A stretch of DNA of 64,000 bases from Pseudoalteromonas rubra (lineage in GTDB: Bacteria > Pseudomonadota > Gammaproteobacteria > Enterobacterales > Alteromonadaceae), in contig NZ_CP045429.1 of NCBI RefSeq assembly GCF_005886805.2, forward strand, positions 3,318,501 to 3,382,500. The letters run 5' to 3'. Position 1 is the first letter of the stretch; every line of letters starts with the position of its first letter. The position numbers and the translations under genes were made by a program. This document shows, piece by piece, positions 11,124-21,160 of this stretch. The notes beneath the pieces were generated by a model that did no database searches, was not told where the DNA came from, and worked only from the letters and a program-made list of their open reading frames with translations.

Positions 11124-11659
11124 TATATTTTGGTTGCCAGCCTCAACTGGCAACCAATGCCAACCGGCAAGGCCTCATTTATCACGCTTTAGGTGCCGTA
11201 AACTAGCCACACATGCCGACACAAGCCACCTAAATCATGCCTTATTGATTGATTTGTCATCAGTCTGACATTTTTTTAAATTTTTTGCTAAAGAAGTCGC
11301 ACAGCCGGACGATACACTAATCATGGCAGGCAGCGACTATCTCTTCCATCGCCATGACTTTAAAAGCTTTATCAACTTATACCCCAAGATAGTGCAAATC
11401 GATACGGCTCGTTCCTGGTTTTTTGGCTTTGAACGAGCAATCCCCTTTTTCATACCAAAACAGCCGCAAATGGGACGTCCGTCTTGTCATTAAATCGACA
11501 ATACATACAAAATTCACCAAGCTTAGGTTAAAGGTACGATTACAATGAAATATTAGTCGCTGTTGGCTCCGAGCACTGTTCAAGTAACATATCGCTTATA
11601 TGCAGATGGTGCCTATGCCCTGAAAATAATGCGCTCAAACAACCACCCATATACATCTT
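11124..11659. other. Intergenic stretch after the glycosidase-like gene
   Basis: No convincing gene. At 11131-11156 TGGTTGCCAG and CTGGCAACCA form a perfect 10-bp stem with a 6-base loop just after the upstream stop codon. It has no T-run after it, so it is either an mRNA 3'-end stabiliser or a weak terminator. The rest is AT-rich and featureless to my eye. Confidence 0.5.
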
Positions 11660-11690
11660 AATATAAAAAAGCCCCACTCCGTGGGGCTCA
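11660..11690 (-). terminator. Terminator of the RHS operon
   Basis: AGCCCCAC and GTGGGGCT form a perfect 8-bp stem around a TCC loop. On the minus strand it is followed by TTTTTTATATT. It lies just downstream of the small membrane protein that ends the three-gene RHS operon. Confidence 0.85.
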
Positions 11691-11742
11691 ATTTTAAATA
11701 CCAAGCAAGTCACCGTAATGGGCGACCTGGCAAGCTAGCAGC

Positions 11743-12018
11743 CTATATCCTTAAGCGCTTAAAAATCCAAAGCAGAATTTTAAAGGATAACGCGTAAAGC
11801 GAGATGAATAAGACAAAGGCACATCCCAGCACACCCAAAACCAACTCTCCCGGGTGTTCACTTCCGGGTGTATTTGGATCAACCCCAAATGCTATCGCAA
11901 TTTTATGGATCAAAATAATAGACACATAGGTTATGGCACTGCCATTAATTATATGAAATAAGGCCCGAAGCCTTTTTCCCCCTTCAGTTCTGGCATCTGA
12001 AATTTTTAATGAGTTCAT
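11743..12018 (-). CDS. Small two-TM membrane protein coupled to the RHS gene
   Basis: About 91 residues starting MNSLKISDARTEGG. Two hydrophobic stretches are visible: ITYVSIILIHKIAIAFGV and a longer ELVLGVLGCAFVLFISLYAL, with a basic C-terminus (IFKRLRI). The ATG overlaps the stop codon of the RHS gene by one base (TAATG), so its translation should be coupled to that of the RHS protein. That position is where immunity proteins of polymorphic RHS toxins sit, but I recognise no immunity family, and the function is inferred from position only. Confidence 0.6.
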   Translation of the reverse strand: MNSLKISDARTEGGKRLRALFHIINGSAITYVSIILIHKIAIAFGVDPNTPGSEHPGELVLGVLGCAFVLFISLYALSFKILLWIFKRLRI

Positions 12019-15000
12019 TATTGGCACTCTGAATGATCTATACATATTTTATCCGCAGCGGTGACACCTGCTGCAGCCCCCGAGCTATAACCCGCCCCAA
12101 CTTGTAAGTCTGCCACAGCAGATTTAGTTGTTGCATTGGTCAAAGACTGCGAATCTGACAGTACCCGCTGTGAGGTCGACGGTGTCATATTGTGTGACGC
12201 ATTGGTGACCGAGTTATTAGGCAGGTTTTTCGTAACCGCTTTTTTAACGGCTTCCCCAGTATACTTGGCCAGCGCCCCCCCTGCCAGCCCCGAAGCACCG
12301 GCGGTCAATACCTTAACCGGCTCATAAGTCCCTGTCATAGTCTGGTTTGCCATCTCGCCAATCGCATTGGCTGAGCCCCCTAAGAATGCGGAAGAAGCAA
12401 CCCCGGTGCCCAGTGAAGACCCCAGCCCTACAAGGCCTCCTACTGCCGATGCACGCCCCAGCGAGCCAATTGTCCATTGATCATTTGTAAAGTATTCCGT
12501 TGCTCCACCGATCACAGCGCCAATAACTGTGGCAGCGATCTGGACAGCAAACTCACCATCCGGATCGACATACTTATATGGGTTATTATTGGCATAGGTA
12601 TAACGGTTAAACCCATGAACAGGATTGCCTCGCCCGATATGCCCCATCACATCAACAGGATCATTAGAATAAAAACGACCTATCGCTGGATCATAGTATC
12701 GAGCTTGCATATAACTCAGACCAAGCTCTTTATCGAACTTATGCCCAGTATAGCCTACGTCATCGTTATTGCTCTCTAGCGTCTCACCGTACGGCAAATA
12801 GTTTTGCTCATCAGCGAGCACTCCCTTCGGTGTTACGCTGCCATACTTGGCAATCAGTTTCTTGCCTAAATAGATATAATTTACGCCTTCGCCACTTACA
12901 TGGTGATTTTCACGATACATCAACTGGCCAGCCTGACTGTACATGCTGTAACTGGTACCCTTCTGCTCTACCTGTTTAACGCGTCGGTTATGGCCATCGT
13001 AAACAAAATGATTGCCATTTGCTGAGGTCATCTGGTTGGCACGATTATATGCCAGAGAGAATTGACCATTGTGGGTAATATTTCCTCTGCTGTCATACTG
13101 AAACGTACCATACTTGCCGCTATAGCCAGACACACTCGTTAAGCGGTTAGTTGTGTCACTATAGGTATAGTTGAGCGTTCTCTTACGATTCTGATAGTAC
13201 CGAATATTACCTAGCGCATCATAACGCATGGTACTGCTGCCAATTGAAGCGCCGCCACTCACCTCTACCAGCCTGTTTAAACCATCATAAACCAGGTCGT
13301 TCAAGCTATAGCTTAGGCTTGTAAGGTTTCGTATTGAGATGACATTTTCATTGTTATCAAAGCCATACTGTAGTGATACCACTTTACCCATGTTACCTTC
13401 ATCTCTCACCCACTGAGGTAAAAGGGAATCTGCATCAAGTATAGTGTCGTGCTTTACACCGTTGCCGTAGTAAAAGCTACTAAGGGTGCCGTTAGGGTGA
13501 TACTTGACCAACCTGGCGAAAGTCTGCTCCAAGGAACCATCTTGATTATAAGACCTTACCTGAGTAGGTTGCCCAAAAGCATTGGGCTTGTAAGACACGT
13601 TTGTGCCATCTGGATAAACGACTCGACTGATATGACCAAACTTGTCATAGCCATAATCCAACATTAATGGCGCATGGTTTTCTATGTAGAGCTGTTCATC
13701 TTCCAGCAAGCCACGGTTATTATAGCTGTACCTATGTTCTACATTACCAGCAGTCTGGGTGAGAACATTTCCGAGCTTGTCACGGGTAATTTCTAAATCA
13801 GGCGTACCTTCCGGGTAGTTGACTTTATGCAAATCACCCAGGTTGTCATAGGTGAATATGGTTGCATTACTGGGTCGAGATGACACACATGAAGTGTTCG
13901 AGGCTCCCTGGAGGTGCCAATTGAGCGCTCCCTGTGCATCTGTACTGACTAAAGTGTTACCTACATCCGTACGTTTAATCAGGCACAAACCCTGGTGTGC
14001 ATCATATACACGAGTCTCTGTTAGTGACTTTCCAGCACCTTTTTGCGTGATGTGGGTGAGTTTATTGAATATATTATAAGTAAATTCAGTAATAACCCCT
14101 TCAGGTGAATCTATTGCTGTTGGCTTGTCCTGCTTTGGTGTACCTTTGGCATCATAACTTATAACCGTGACATTGCCGTTGGCGTCAGTTTTTTTCACCT
14201 TACTATTCGCCAAATAGCTAAAATTAGTAGTACCTAAATTGCTTTTTGACACAGACTTCAAACGTCCGAGCGTATCATATGTATAACGAACCCCCTTAGT
14301 TTCTGTCGAAGATGCTGACTTATATGATCGAAACACAATTTGATTTCTATGGTTATAGCTAAACTTCTGGTGTACAACTGAATGCCCAGAGACAGCGTGC
14401 TCTGAAAGATCCGTAAAGGTCACCTGCTTTAAACGGTTCAGAGCATCAAAATAGTGTACTTCACGAGACTTGGCTGGTCCGTCACATGTCTTAGTATCGG
14501 TATTCAATTGACACCGAACAACTGTACGCTTATTCGCAATATCATCCCAGGAAACTTGATAACCATACCAGCTCCCCAGAACAGGATCATTCTCAAAGAG
14601 TATTGCTGAAACCCTACCTACCTTATCAAAAGAATAATAAGATTTTACACCGTTATAATCCTCAACCCTGTAAATATTACCGTCATTATCGACATTTTGT
14701 ACTTTTAGCATCACGCCTGAATCATAGCGGTTTTTTTTGTTTATTCTCCTTGGTATACCACGTTTGTAACCGTCATACTCAACATACTGAACGCCTAGCC
14801 CATTACTATTATATTCAACACGCTTAACATTCCCTCGGTCATGATACTCAGTATAACGCTTTATCCATCGTCCATAAGCTAACTCTTCATAAGGCTGCTT
14901 AGCTCCACTGCTATGGTATTTAATCTCTCGTACAGTCTTATATCCGTAGTCTGAATTCGAGACTTTCTCTGTTCTTAACTTTCCCAAATCCCATAAGTCA

Positions 15001-16844
15001 AGGTCATGCTGATAACTGTATGCACGATACTCTTTTTTTCCACTAAAGCTGTTACTCTCAACTTTCTTTGTGTAATAGCCATATTTATCATATCCTTTGT
15101 ACTCAGTTGTATACACGGTATTTTGTTGAGAAGCGTCACTGGACAGCACTTCCACAGCTTTAGATAAATTCACCCTAAAATCTTCAGAACTTAAGTTGTT
15201 ATTTAAATCACAGCGGATTGAGTTTCCATCTCTTAAACCTGACATCCTGTCACAGGTATTTAGTATTTCCCGGCCTTTAGCAAAGTAACTAAGCTCTTTC
15301 TTCTTGAGCTTACTACTAGACTCATCAATAGAGTATATGGCTTTTACTTTGCCTTCAGAATAAGAGTTTGAATTACGATCTATGTAATATATGATTTTTT
15401 CATTTTGCCCTGAGATAGTCGTGGTTTTAACATCCCGATTTTTTGACACTGACGCAGGTTTTCCGTAAGAAAAAGCAACTTCAATCGGCCTGGTTATACG
15501 ACGATTTACCTCTTTTATTACATTACGACCATCATCATGATATAAACCAGCATTCTCAGAGTAACTGTACCTCCATGTCATTGCGTTAATTTTATCACCT
15601 GATATTTGTTTATAAACCAAGTTCCTTCTAGCAGAACAATTAGCTGGGTTAAAATAGGTCTCCAACCTTCCTGGCGAGTATTTATCTTCGATAAAAACCT
15701 TTACATCTTCACGCCCATGATATATTGTTTTTATTCCGTACTTTATATTTAATCCATTTGGTGTGGTGACTGTAAAGTACTTTGTTTTTCTATCATCTAG
15801 ATCGCTAATTTCACATTTACCCGGGCTTTCACCAACACGGCTTTTGAATTTAGTTGTAGCACGATACTGTGCATCATAAAATTCAGCGGGATATTTCCAC
15901 TCAGTTTTATTTGGCAGAATAACCCTTTCCAACTTATTATCATCTGAATAAATATATTGCCACACCTTGCCATTTGCCCTAGCTTTAGTGAGCATATTAT
16001 TTGAGTAAATTAGATCAATAATTCGACTATCATTACTAAATACTCGTATAAGTTTACCGTTAGAGTATTGATACGTAATAGTATTACCATACTTATCTTC
16101 CACCTTAGTCGCCATCATCATCGCTCTACGACCCATATTACCAATCGGAAAGGGCAGACCGTTTGGTCTGACCACTTTATGGTCGAAGTAATATTTAGTG
16201 CCATCCGGAGAAGTCACTTCGAAACCTTGTCCCTGACCATCCGCTCGCTGATAACAATCAGTCACTTTGTAAAGGCTCTTAGTAATCTTCATACCGCTAA
16301 AGTCACCACTACCTTCACGGATATCTTCAGTTACTTGCCCCGGAATATGTAGCTTCACACCACTCCAGTAACCTCCTAATTCTTGGTGGCTAGCACTGCC
16401 ATAAGCATAAGTGTACCACCTGGAGCTATCGCTACATTCATATCCATTTTCCCAGCCACGCCCATTTCCTTGAATACGAAAGCTGTGAGTAAGGTCACTT
16501 GAGTCAACATACGTAGCACGGATATAAGGCACATCCAATAGCCATGTACCCATTCCCGTGTTTCTAACATCTCCAAGCGCATTCATGAAAGAAAAAGGAC
16601 TGTGTACACGTTTAAGTTCAACCGGAAGTGATGAGTTTCCAGGAATTGAGATGTCTGTAACCGCAAAACTTATGGTGCCTGATATAGGGTCATATGCATC
16701 CCCTTCGGAACTGGCTGCATTGACGCTGAGTGCGCGCGACTTTGTATCCTGTTCCAGGATATACTCATCAGCATACACAGAAGTGATCGAGAGACTGACA
16801 GATAAAAGTAACGAAGAAAAACCCTTTTTGAATGTCTTTTCCAT
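12018..16844 (-). CDS. Secreted RHS/YD-repeat protein
   Basis: A 1608-residue protein with a signal peptide (about residues 1-25, ending SVYADEY) and many YD-type repeats such as YTYDTLGRLKSV and FTYDNLGDLHKV. It has an RHS core of the type DDVGYTGHKFDKELGLSYMQ followed by ARYYDPAIGRFYSNDPVD, ending at the DPDGE boundary (residues 1427-1431). The last 177 residues are Gly/Ala-rich (GGLVGLGSSLGTG, GASGLAGGALAKYTG) with no toxin motif I can name. RHS shells enclose a C-terminal cargo. The usual HTDxLGSP motif is absent between YIYLGKKLIAKYG and YLPYGETLES, yet occurs at the end of the upstream protein. The 5' half is clearly AT-richer than neighbouring genes. Confidence 0.88.
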   Translation of the reverse strand: MEKTFKKGFSSLLLSVSLSITSVYADEYILEQDTKSRALSVNAASSEGDAYDPISGTISFAVTDISIPGNSSLPVELKRVHSPFSFMNALGDVRNTGMGTWLLDVPYIRATYVDSSDLTHSFRIQGNGRGWENGYECSDSSRWYTYAYGSASHQELGGYWSGVKLHIPGQVTEDIREGSGDFSGMKITKSLYKVTDCYQRADGQGQGFEVTSPDGTKYYFDHKVVRPNGLPFPIGNMGRRAMMMATKVEDKYGNTITYQYSNGKLIRVFSNDSRIIDLIYSNNMLTKARANGKVWQYIYSDDNKLERVILPNKTEWKYPAEFYDAQYRATTKFKSRVGESPGKCEISDLDDRKTKYFTVTTPNGLNIKYGIKTIYHGREDVKVFIEDKYSPGRLETYFNPANCSARRNLVYKQISGDKINAMTWRYSYSENAGLYHDDGRNVIKEVNRRITRPIEVAFSYGKPASVSKNRDVKTTTISGQNEKIIYYIDRNSNSYSEGKVKAIYSIDESSSKLKKKELSYFAKGREILNTCDRMSGLRDGNSIRCDLNNNLSSEDFRVNLSKAVEVLSSDASQQNTVYTTEYKGYDKYGYYTKKVESNSFSGKKEYRAYSYQHDLDLWDLGKLRTEKVSNSDYGYKTVREIKYHSSGAKQPYEELAYGRWIKRYTEYHDRGNVKRVEYNSNGLGVQYVEYDGYKRGIPRRINKKNRYDSGVMLKVQNVDNDGNIYRVEDYNGVKSYYSFDKVGRVSAILFENDPVLGSWYGYQVSWDDIANKRTVVRCQLNTDTKTCDGPAKSREVHYFDALNRLKQVTFTDLSEHAVSGHSVVHQKFSYNHRNQIVFRSYKSASSTETKGVRYTYDTLGRLKSVSKSNLGTTNFSYLANSKVKKTDANGNVTVISYDAKGTPKQDKPTAIDSPEGVITEFTYNIFNKLTHITQKGAGKSLTETRVYDAHQGLCLIKRTDVGNTLVSTDAQGALNWHLQGASNTSCVSSRPSNATIFTYDNLGDLHKVNYPEGTPDLEITRDKLGNVLTQTAGNVEHRYSYNNRGLLEDEQLYIENHAPLMLDYGYDKFGHISRVVYPDGTNVSYKPNAFGQPTQVRSYNQDGSLEQTFARLVKYHPNGTLSSFYYGNGVKHDTILDADSLLPQWVRDEGNMGKVVSLQYGFDNNENVISIRNLTSLSYSLNDLVYDGLNRLVEVSGGASIGSSTMRYDALGNIRYYQNRKRTLNYTYSDTTNRLTSVSGYSGKYGTFQYDSRGNITHNGQFSLAYNRANQMTSANGNHFVYDGHNRRVKQVEQKGTSYSMYSQAGQLMYRENHHVSGEGVNYIYLGKKLIAKYGSVTPKGVLADEQNYLPYGETLESNNDDVGYTGHKFDKELGLSYMQARYYDPAIGRFYSNDPVDVMGHIGRGNPVHGFNRYTYANNNPYKYVDPDGEFAVQIAATVIGAVIGGATEYFTNDQWTIGSLGRASAVGGLVGLGSSLGTGVASSAFLGGSANAIGEMANQTMTGTYEPVKVLTAGASGLAGGALAKYTGEAVKKAVTKNLPNNSVTNASHNMTPSTSQRVLSDSQSLTNATTKSAVADLQVGAGYSSGAAAGVTAADKICIDHSECQ

Positions 16845-16846
16845 GC

Positions 16847-17311
16847 TTATTGTTCCTCCATATAAGACTCTGCAACGGGGCTACCTAGCAAGTCAGTATG
16901 AATAAATACCACTTTCTTCCTAAAAGAATAACCCAGAGAATAAGTGCCGGTATTAGTACATGTATTATAATTACAGGCTACGACACGTACCTGAAAATAT
17001 TCAGAGTTTTTTCCTGTATAACCACTATGAAGCTCGAAGAATGTCTTATCCGTGATAGCGACATCTACCCAAATACCTTTTTCATTAAGTACCTGGATTT
17101 TATATTTACTGGCATGCTTTATATCATCCCATGAAATAGTTTTCCCGCCACTAGAATCTGAAATTCGAATATTCTTTGGAGATGAAAACTTATCTTTGGG
17201 AATATATGGCAATATAATGGTGATTTTGCCTCTCTTAATAGGGATCCAAGTTGTACTTGCCGATGCAGAGCCTATAGATAGCAAAGCGAAAAGCAGAACT
17301 ATTTTTTTCAC
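16847..17311 (-). CDS. Small secreted FN3-like protein ending in an RHS-core motif
   Basis: A 154-residue protein starting at a GTG behind AGGAAG, with signal peptide MKKIVLLFALLSIGSASA. Residues about 40-130 look like one fibronectin type III or similar beta-sandwich domain (ISWDDIKHASKYKIQVLNE, YFQVRVVACNYNTC). It ends FIHTDLLGSPVAES, which resembles the H-x-D-x-L-G-(S/T)-P segment normally found inside RHS cores. Two bases separate its stop from the RHS start, whose ribosome binding site GGAGGAA lies in its last codons. It may be a partner of the RHS protein or a piece of an ancestral longer one. Confidence 0.65.
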   Translation of the reverse strand: MKKIVLLFALLSIGSASASTTWIPIKRGKITIILPYIPKDKFSSPKNIRISDSSGGKTISWDDIKHASKYKIQVLNEKGIWVDVAITDKTFFELHSGYTGKNSEYFQVRVVACNYNTCTNTGTYSLGYSFRKKVVFIHTDLLGSPVAESYMEEQ

Positions 17312-17417
17312 ATTTCTTCCTGATTTATATTGAAAATATCATTCCCCGAAAAAACAGTACGGTATCGGCTATAACCTATAGTCAAAGTTCGTATACTGAA
17401 GCAACGGGAAACATAAA

Positions 17418-17455
17418 AACAAAAAGGCATATGCAGTATGCATATGCCTTTTTTG
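17418..17455. terminator. Bidirectional terminator downstream of cysS
   Basis: AAAAAGGCATATGC and GCATATGCCTTTTT form a long perfect stem with a 5-base loop and T-runs on both strands. On the minus strand it ends the cysS message and insulates it from the RHS operon promoter region. Confidence 0.85.
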
Positions 17456-17481
17456 ACTGCGCAGTTAAGCGCGAATTGGAG

Positions 17482-18861
17482 TTAAGCTTTGCGCCAGGTC
17501 GTTTTACCGGCGCTGTCTTCCAGCACCACGCCCATTGCGGTCAAAGCATCACGCGCGGCGTCGGCTGCAGCCCAGTCTTTGTTAGCACGGGCATTTTTAC
17601 GTTGCTCTATCAGGGCTTCTATTTTTGCCACTTCGTCTTCGTCCTGGTCACCATGTAAAAAGGCTTCCGGGTCTTGCTGAGCAATACCCAATACTTCTGC
17701 CAGTTTCACCAAAATAAAGGCATGTTCACCCGCCGCTTTGGCATCTGAGTCTTTCAGCAGATTCACTTCTTTGGCCAGTTCAAAAATCACCGGCAGCGCT
17801 TCCGGGGTGTTGAAGTCGTCGTTCATTGCTGCTTCAAAACGTGCAACGAACGGGTTGCCCTCCAGTTCCGTTTCAACCAGTTCAACGCCACGCAGTGCCG
17901 TGTAGATACGCTCTAATGATGAACGTGCCTGCTCAAGGTTTTCCTGTGAGTAGTTCAACTGACTGCGGTAGTGACCGTTGATCAGGAAATAACGCACGGT
18001 CTCGCGGTCATACGCTTTAAGCACTTCACGCACGGTAAAGAAGTTGCCCAATGATTTAGACATCTTCTCTTTATTGACCTGCACCATACCAGTATGGATC
18101 CAGGTATTCACATAACACCCATTATTGGCACAGCATGACTGAGCGATTTCGTTTTCATGGTGCGGGAATTGTAAGTCCGAGCCACCACCATGAATATCAA
18201 ACAACTCACCCAGATGCTTAGAACTCATTGCGCTACACTCAATATGCCAGCCTGGGCGACCCTCACCCCAGGGTGATGTCCAGCTTGGCTCACCCGCTTT
18301 GGCTTTTTTCCATAACACAAAGTCCAACGGATCGTCTTTGCCTTCTGCCACTTCTACCCGGGCGCCGGCCTGGAGCATATCCAGATCCTGCTGAGACAGC
18401 TTGCCATAGTCTTCAAAAGTAGAGACATCAAACAGCACATCTCCATTACTGGCAACATAGGCATGGCCTTTTTCAATCAGGCGCTCAATCATTTCGATGA
18501 TCTCGTCCATATGCCCCGTGACAGTCGGCTCAATATCTGCGGGCAGAATATTAAGCGCTTCAAAATCTTCGTGCATGGCCTTGGTCATACGCACGGTCAG
18601 TGCATTGATCTCTTCTTTATTTTCTGCGGCACGTTTAATGATTTTATCGTCCACATCCGTGATATTACGTACATAAGTTACTTCGTAGCCTAAATGACGT
18701 AGGTAACGATTCATGACGTCAAAAGAGACATAAGTACGAGCATGGCCTACATGGCAGAAGTCATAGATAGTGATACCACACACGTACATGCCTACTTTGC
18801 CTTCCACAATCGGTTTAAACTCAGTCTTTTGACGTGTTAGTGTATCGTAGATCTGCAACAT
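17482..18861 (-). CDS. cysS: Cysteinyl-tRNA synthetase
   Basis: A 459-residue class I aminoacyl-tRNA synthetase that charges tRNA-Cys with cysteine. It shows the zinc-binding Cys in YVCGITIYD, the HIGH-type motif HVGHART, further zinc ligands in WHIECSAMS and HHENEIAQS, and the KMSKSLGNF loop, followed by the helical anticodon-binding domain. Length is normal. The ATG follows AGGAA. It is divergent from ppiB, with about 200 bases between, the usual cysS-ppiB arrangement of gammaproteobacteria. Confidence 0.97.
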   Translation of the reverse strand: MLQIYDTLTRQKTEFKPIVEGKVGMYVCGITIYDFCHVGHARTYVSFDVMNRYLRHLGYEVTYVRNITDVDDKIIKRAAENKEEINALTVRMTKAMHEDFEALNILPADIEPTVTGHMDEIIEMIERLIEKGHAYVASNGDVLFDVSTFEDYGKLSQQDLDMLQAGARVEVAEGKDDPLDFVLWKKAKAGEPSWTSPWGEGRPGWHIECSAMSSKHLGELFDIHGGGSDLQFPHHENEIAQSCCANNGCYVNTWIHTGMVQVNKEKMSKSLGNFFTVREVLKAYDRETVRYFLINGHYRSQLNYSQENLEQARSSLERIYTALRGVELVETELEGNPFVARFEAAMNDDFNTPEALPVIFELAKEVNLLKDSDAKAAGEHAFILVKLAEVLGIAQQDPEAFLHGDQDEDEVAKIEALIEQRKNARANKDWAAADAARDALTAMGVVLEDSAGKTTWRKA

Positions 18862-19067
18862 GTAGCTTTTTTCCTAAAATTTATCCAAATTCCCAGCAAT
18901 CATATCACTTGCACCGCTCTGGCTCTATAAAAAATCTTACTCTCATCGGATGAAAAAGTAACAGTTAGTTGACAATTTCGCCGCTCGTCCACTCTGGGAC
19001 TTTGTAGTTATCGATTTGTGCTATAAAATAGGCTCCTAATATGAAACGTGTAAATCAAGGACCTGTT

Positions 19068-19562
19068 ATGGTTGTTTTACAAACAAACTTTGGCGATATC
19101 AAAATCAACCTGTTTGCTGACAAAGCGCCGGCAACGGTTGAGAACTTCTTAAAGTACGTTGAATCTGGTTTTTACAACGGCACTATTTTCCACCGTGTCA
19201 TTGATGGCTTTATGGTTCAGGGCGGCGGTTTCGAGCCTGGTATGAACCAAAAAGAAGTCGGTGCGCCAGTTAAAAACGAAGCCAATAATGGCGTAGCCAA
19301 TAAAATAGGCACGCTGGCAATGGCGCGTACGCCTGATCCGCACTCTGCAACGGCACAGTTCTTTATCAATGTGAACGACAATGACTTTTTGAACTTCAGC
19401 AGTGAAACGGCACAGGGCTGGGGTTACTGTGTGTTCGGTGAAGTTGCTGAAGGCATGGACATCGTGAACAAGATTAAAGACGTAGCGACTGGCTCTGCGG
19501 GTTTCCACCAGGACGTACCGCTGGAAGATGTTGTGATTGAAAAAGCATTCGTTGCTGAGTAA
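19068..19562 (+). CDS. ppiB: Cytoplasmic peptidyl-prolyl cis-trans isomerase B (cyclophilin)
   Basis: A 164-residue cyclophilin without signal peptide, the same length as E. coli PpiB. It catalyses proline isomerisation during folding. [15 protein letters not shown] contains the active-site Arg and the following Phe, Met and Gln residues, and [18 protein letters not shown] is also typical. I start at [16 protein letters not shown], behind AAGGA, because the upstream in-frame ATG at 19041 adds nine residues not found in the family. Confidence 0.95.
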   Translation: MVVLQTNFGDIKINLFADKAPATVENFLKYVESGFYNGTIFHRVIDGFMVQGGGFEPGMNQKEVGAPVKNEANNGVANKIGTLAMARTPDPHSATAQFFINVNDNDFLNFSSETAQGWGYCVFGEVAEGMDIVNKIKDVATGSAGFHQDVPLEDVVIEKAFVAE

Positions 19563-19582
19563 ACGACTGCTTTTACAGCTTG

Positions 19583-19620
19583 AGAGGGATGTACAACACA
19601 TACGTCCCTCTTCTCCTTTC
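19583..19620 (+). terminator. Possible terminator between ppiB and lpxH
   Basis: GAGGGATGTA and TACGTCCCTC form a 10-bp stem with one mismatch, followed by the pyrimidine-rich TTCTCCTTTC. The T-run is broken, so termination is probably partial and lpxH may be partly cotranscribed with ppiB. Confidence 0.4.
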
Positions 19621-19644
19621 CAGCCCTAGCCTGAAGTTGTCTCC

Positions 19645-20367
19645 ATGCGCAAAAGCTACTTTATTTCTGATCTGCATTTAACCGAACACCGCCCTGACAT
19701 CACTGCCGCCTTTTATAGTTTCCTCAGTAAACATATGCAGGATGACGTCGATGCCTTGTATATTTTAGGTGACTTTTTTGAGGTCTGGATTGGCGATGAC
19801 GAAGGCAATCCGCTGGCACTGGAAATTGCAACCAAGCTGCGCGCAATTTCCGAACGTGGTATTAAATTGTTCTTTATTCACGGTAACCGGGATTTTCTGG
19901 TGGGTCAGCACTACGCAAAGCTGTGCGGCATGACCTTACTGCCGGAGCAAACTGTGATTGACCTGTACGGCACCGCGACCGTCATTTTACACGGTGATGA
20001 AATGTGTACGCAGGACGAGGTGTATCAGAAATTTCGTAAAAAAAGTCGTGGCTGGTGGTGGCCGAAGCTCATGCTATCTATGCCCTTATGGTATCGTCGT
20101 CGGGTAGCACGTAATGCCAGGGAAAAGAGCAAGCAAAGCCAGATGGGAAAAGCACCGGAAATTTTAGATGTGACCGAAGAAGCCGTGCTGGCAATGTTTG
20201 CCCGTTACAAAGTCAGCAATATGATCCATGGCCACACACACAGGCCTGATGTCCATCATCATAATGGCCAGACCCGCACAGTACTGGGTGACTGGTATAG
20301 TCAAAGCTCTTATCTGGTGGCGACTGAGCAGGGTCAAACCCTCACTCAGCATTCTTTTTCAGACTAG
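19645..20367 (+). CDS. lpxH: UDP-2,3-diacylglucosamine diphosphatase
   Basis: A 240-residue metallophosphoesterase that hydrolyses UDP-2,3-diacylglucosamine to lipid X and UMP, the fourth step of lipid A synthesis, at the inner membrane surface. The calcineurin-like dimetal motifs are all visible: FISDLHL, LGDFFEVWIGDD, HGNRDFLVG, LHGDEMCT and HGHTHRPDVHHH. Length matches the E. coli enzyme. It follows ppiB, as in many gammaproteobacteria, and ends one base from the convergent miaE. Confidence 0.95.
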   Translation: MRKSYFISDLHLTEHRPDITAAFYSFLSKHMQDDVDALYILGDFFEVWIGDDEGNPLALEIATKLRAISERGIKLFFIHGNRDFLVGQHYAKLCGMTLLPEQTVIDLYGTATVILHGDEMCTQDEVYQKFRKKSRGWWWPKLMLSMPLWYRRRVARNAREKSKQSQMGKAPEILDVTEEAVLAMFARYKVSNMIHGHTHRPDVHHHNGQTRTVLGDWYSQSSYLVATEQGQTLTQHSFSD

Positions 20368-20368
20368 T

Positions 20369-21160
20369 TCACGCAACCAGCTGTGGCGCTCCACTGTGAA
20401 ATTTAAAATCACTGTCCGGAGCTAAGATCAGCGCGTTTTCGATCTCTTTGAATTCACCAACCCGGGCCACAATATCGAATCGCTGTGGATCCGTGGCGTC
20501 GGCAACTTGCTGTGCCAATTCCAGATAATCCTGATAATGACGTGCTTCTGAACGCAGCAGCGACACATAAAAGCGTCCAATGTCCGGCTCAAGATACGGG
20601 GCCAGTTTGGCAAACCGCTCACAGGAGCGCGCTTCGATGAAGGCACCGATGATCAGTTTATCAATCAATGCAGCAGGTTCGAACGTGCGCACATGCTTGA
20701 TCATCCCAGACGCATAACGGGATGCGTTAAGGCTCTGGACCCGCAACCCTTTCTCGTTAATGATATCCAGCACCTGCTCAAAATGATGTAGCTCTTCTTT
20801 GATTAGTCGCACCATCTTATCCAGAATATCCTGATTGTAAGCATACTCAGGCTTTGCGGTTAAGCTACCAATGAGCTCATTCTTACTGGCACTAAACTGA
20901 CCATCGCCAATTTTACGATAAACAAAGTCTTCATAGGGCTTGATCCAGCCCAGCAAAGTTTGTGCAGAGGCGTTATCTACCGCATATTTACGGATTAAAA
21001 AGGCGGCGCTTTGTGCGGCTTTCAGCTCACAATGCATGTGATCAACCAGCAAGGCTTGAAGATGTTCTGGTTTTTTCGCTTCGTCTATCCAGCTGTTGGG
21101 CGTTTCACATCCCAGAAACTGATAAATGGGTGCCAGCAGGTCGGCGTACTTCTCTAACAT
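20369..21160 (-). CDS. miaE: tRNA-(ms2io6A37) hydroxylase
   Basis: A 263-residue diiron monooxygenase that hydroxylates the isopentenyl group of ms2i6A at tRNA position 37. The four-helix ferritin-like fold supplies iron ligands in DHMHCELKAAQ, the KEELHHFEQVL pair, SCERFAKL and SEARHYQDYL. It has no signal peptide. It is convergent with lpxH with a one-base gap and no terminator between, so antisense overlap of the two messages is likely. Confidence 0.93.
   Translation of the reverse strand: MLEKYADLLAPIYQFLGCETPNSWIDEAKKPEHLQALLVDHMHCELKAAQSAAFLIRKYAVDNASAQTLLGWIKPYEDFVYRKIGDGQFSASKNELIGSLTAKPEYAYNQDILDKMVRLIKEELHHFEQVLDIINEKGLRVQSLNASRYASGMIKHVRTFEPAALIDKLIIGAFIEARSCERFAKLAPYLEPDIGRFYVSLLRSEARHYQDYLELAQQVADATDPQRFDIVARVGEFKEIENALILAPDSDFKFHSGAPQLVA

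Noticed and set aside
11377..11583. A 68-codon minus-strand open frame downstream of the glycosidase-like gene
   Set aside because: No ribosome binding site, no recognisable composition or motif, and it lies in AT-rich intergenic DNA.
12018..16844. Type VI-delivered Rhs effector
   Set aside because: The protein has a Sec-type signal peptide, no PAAR domain and no VgrG or Hcp gene nearby.
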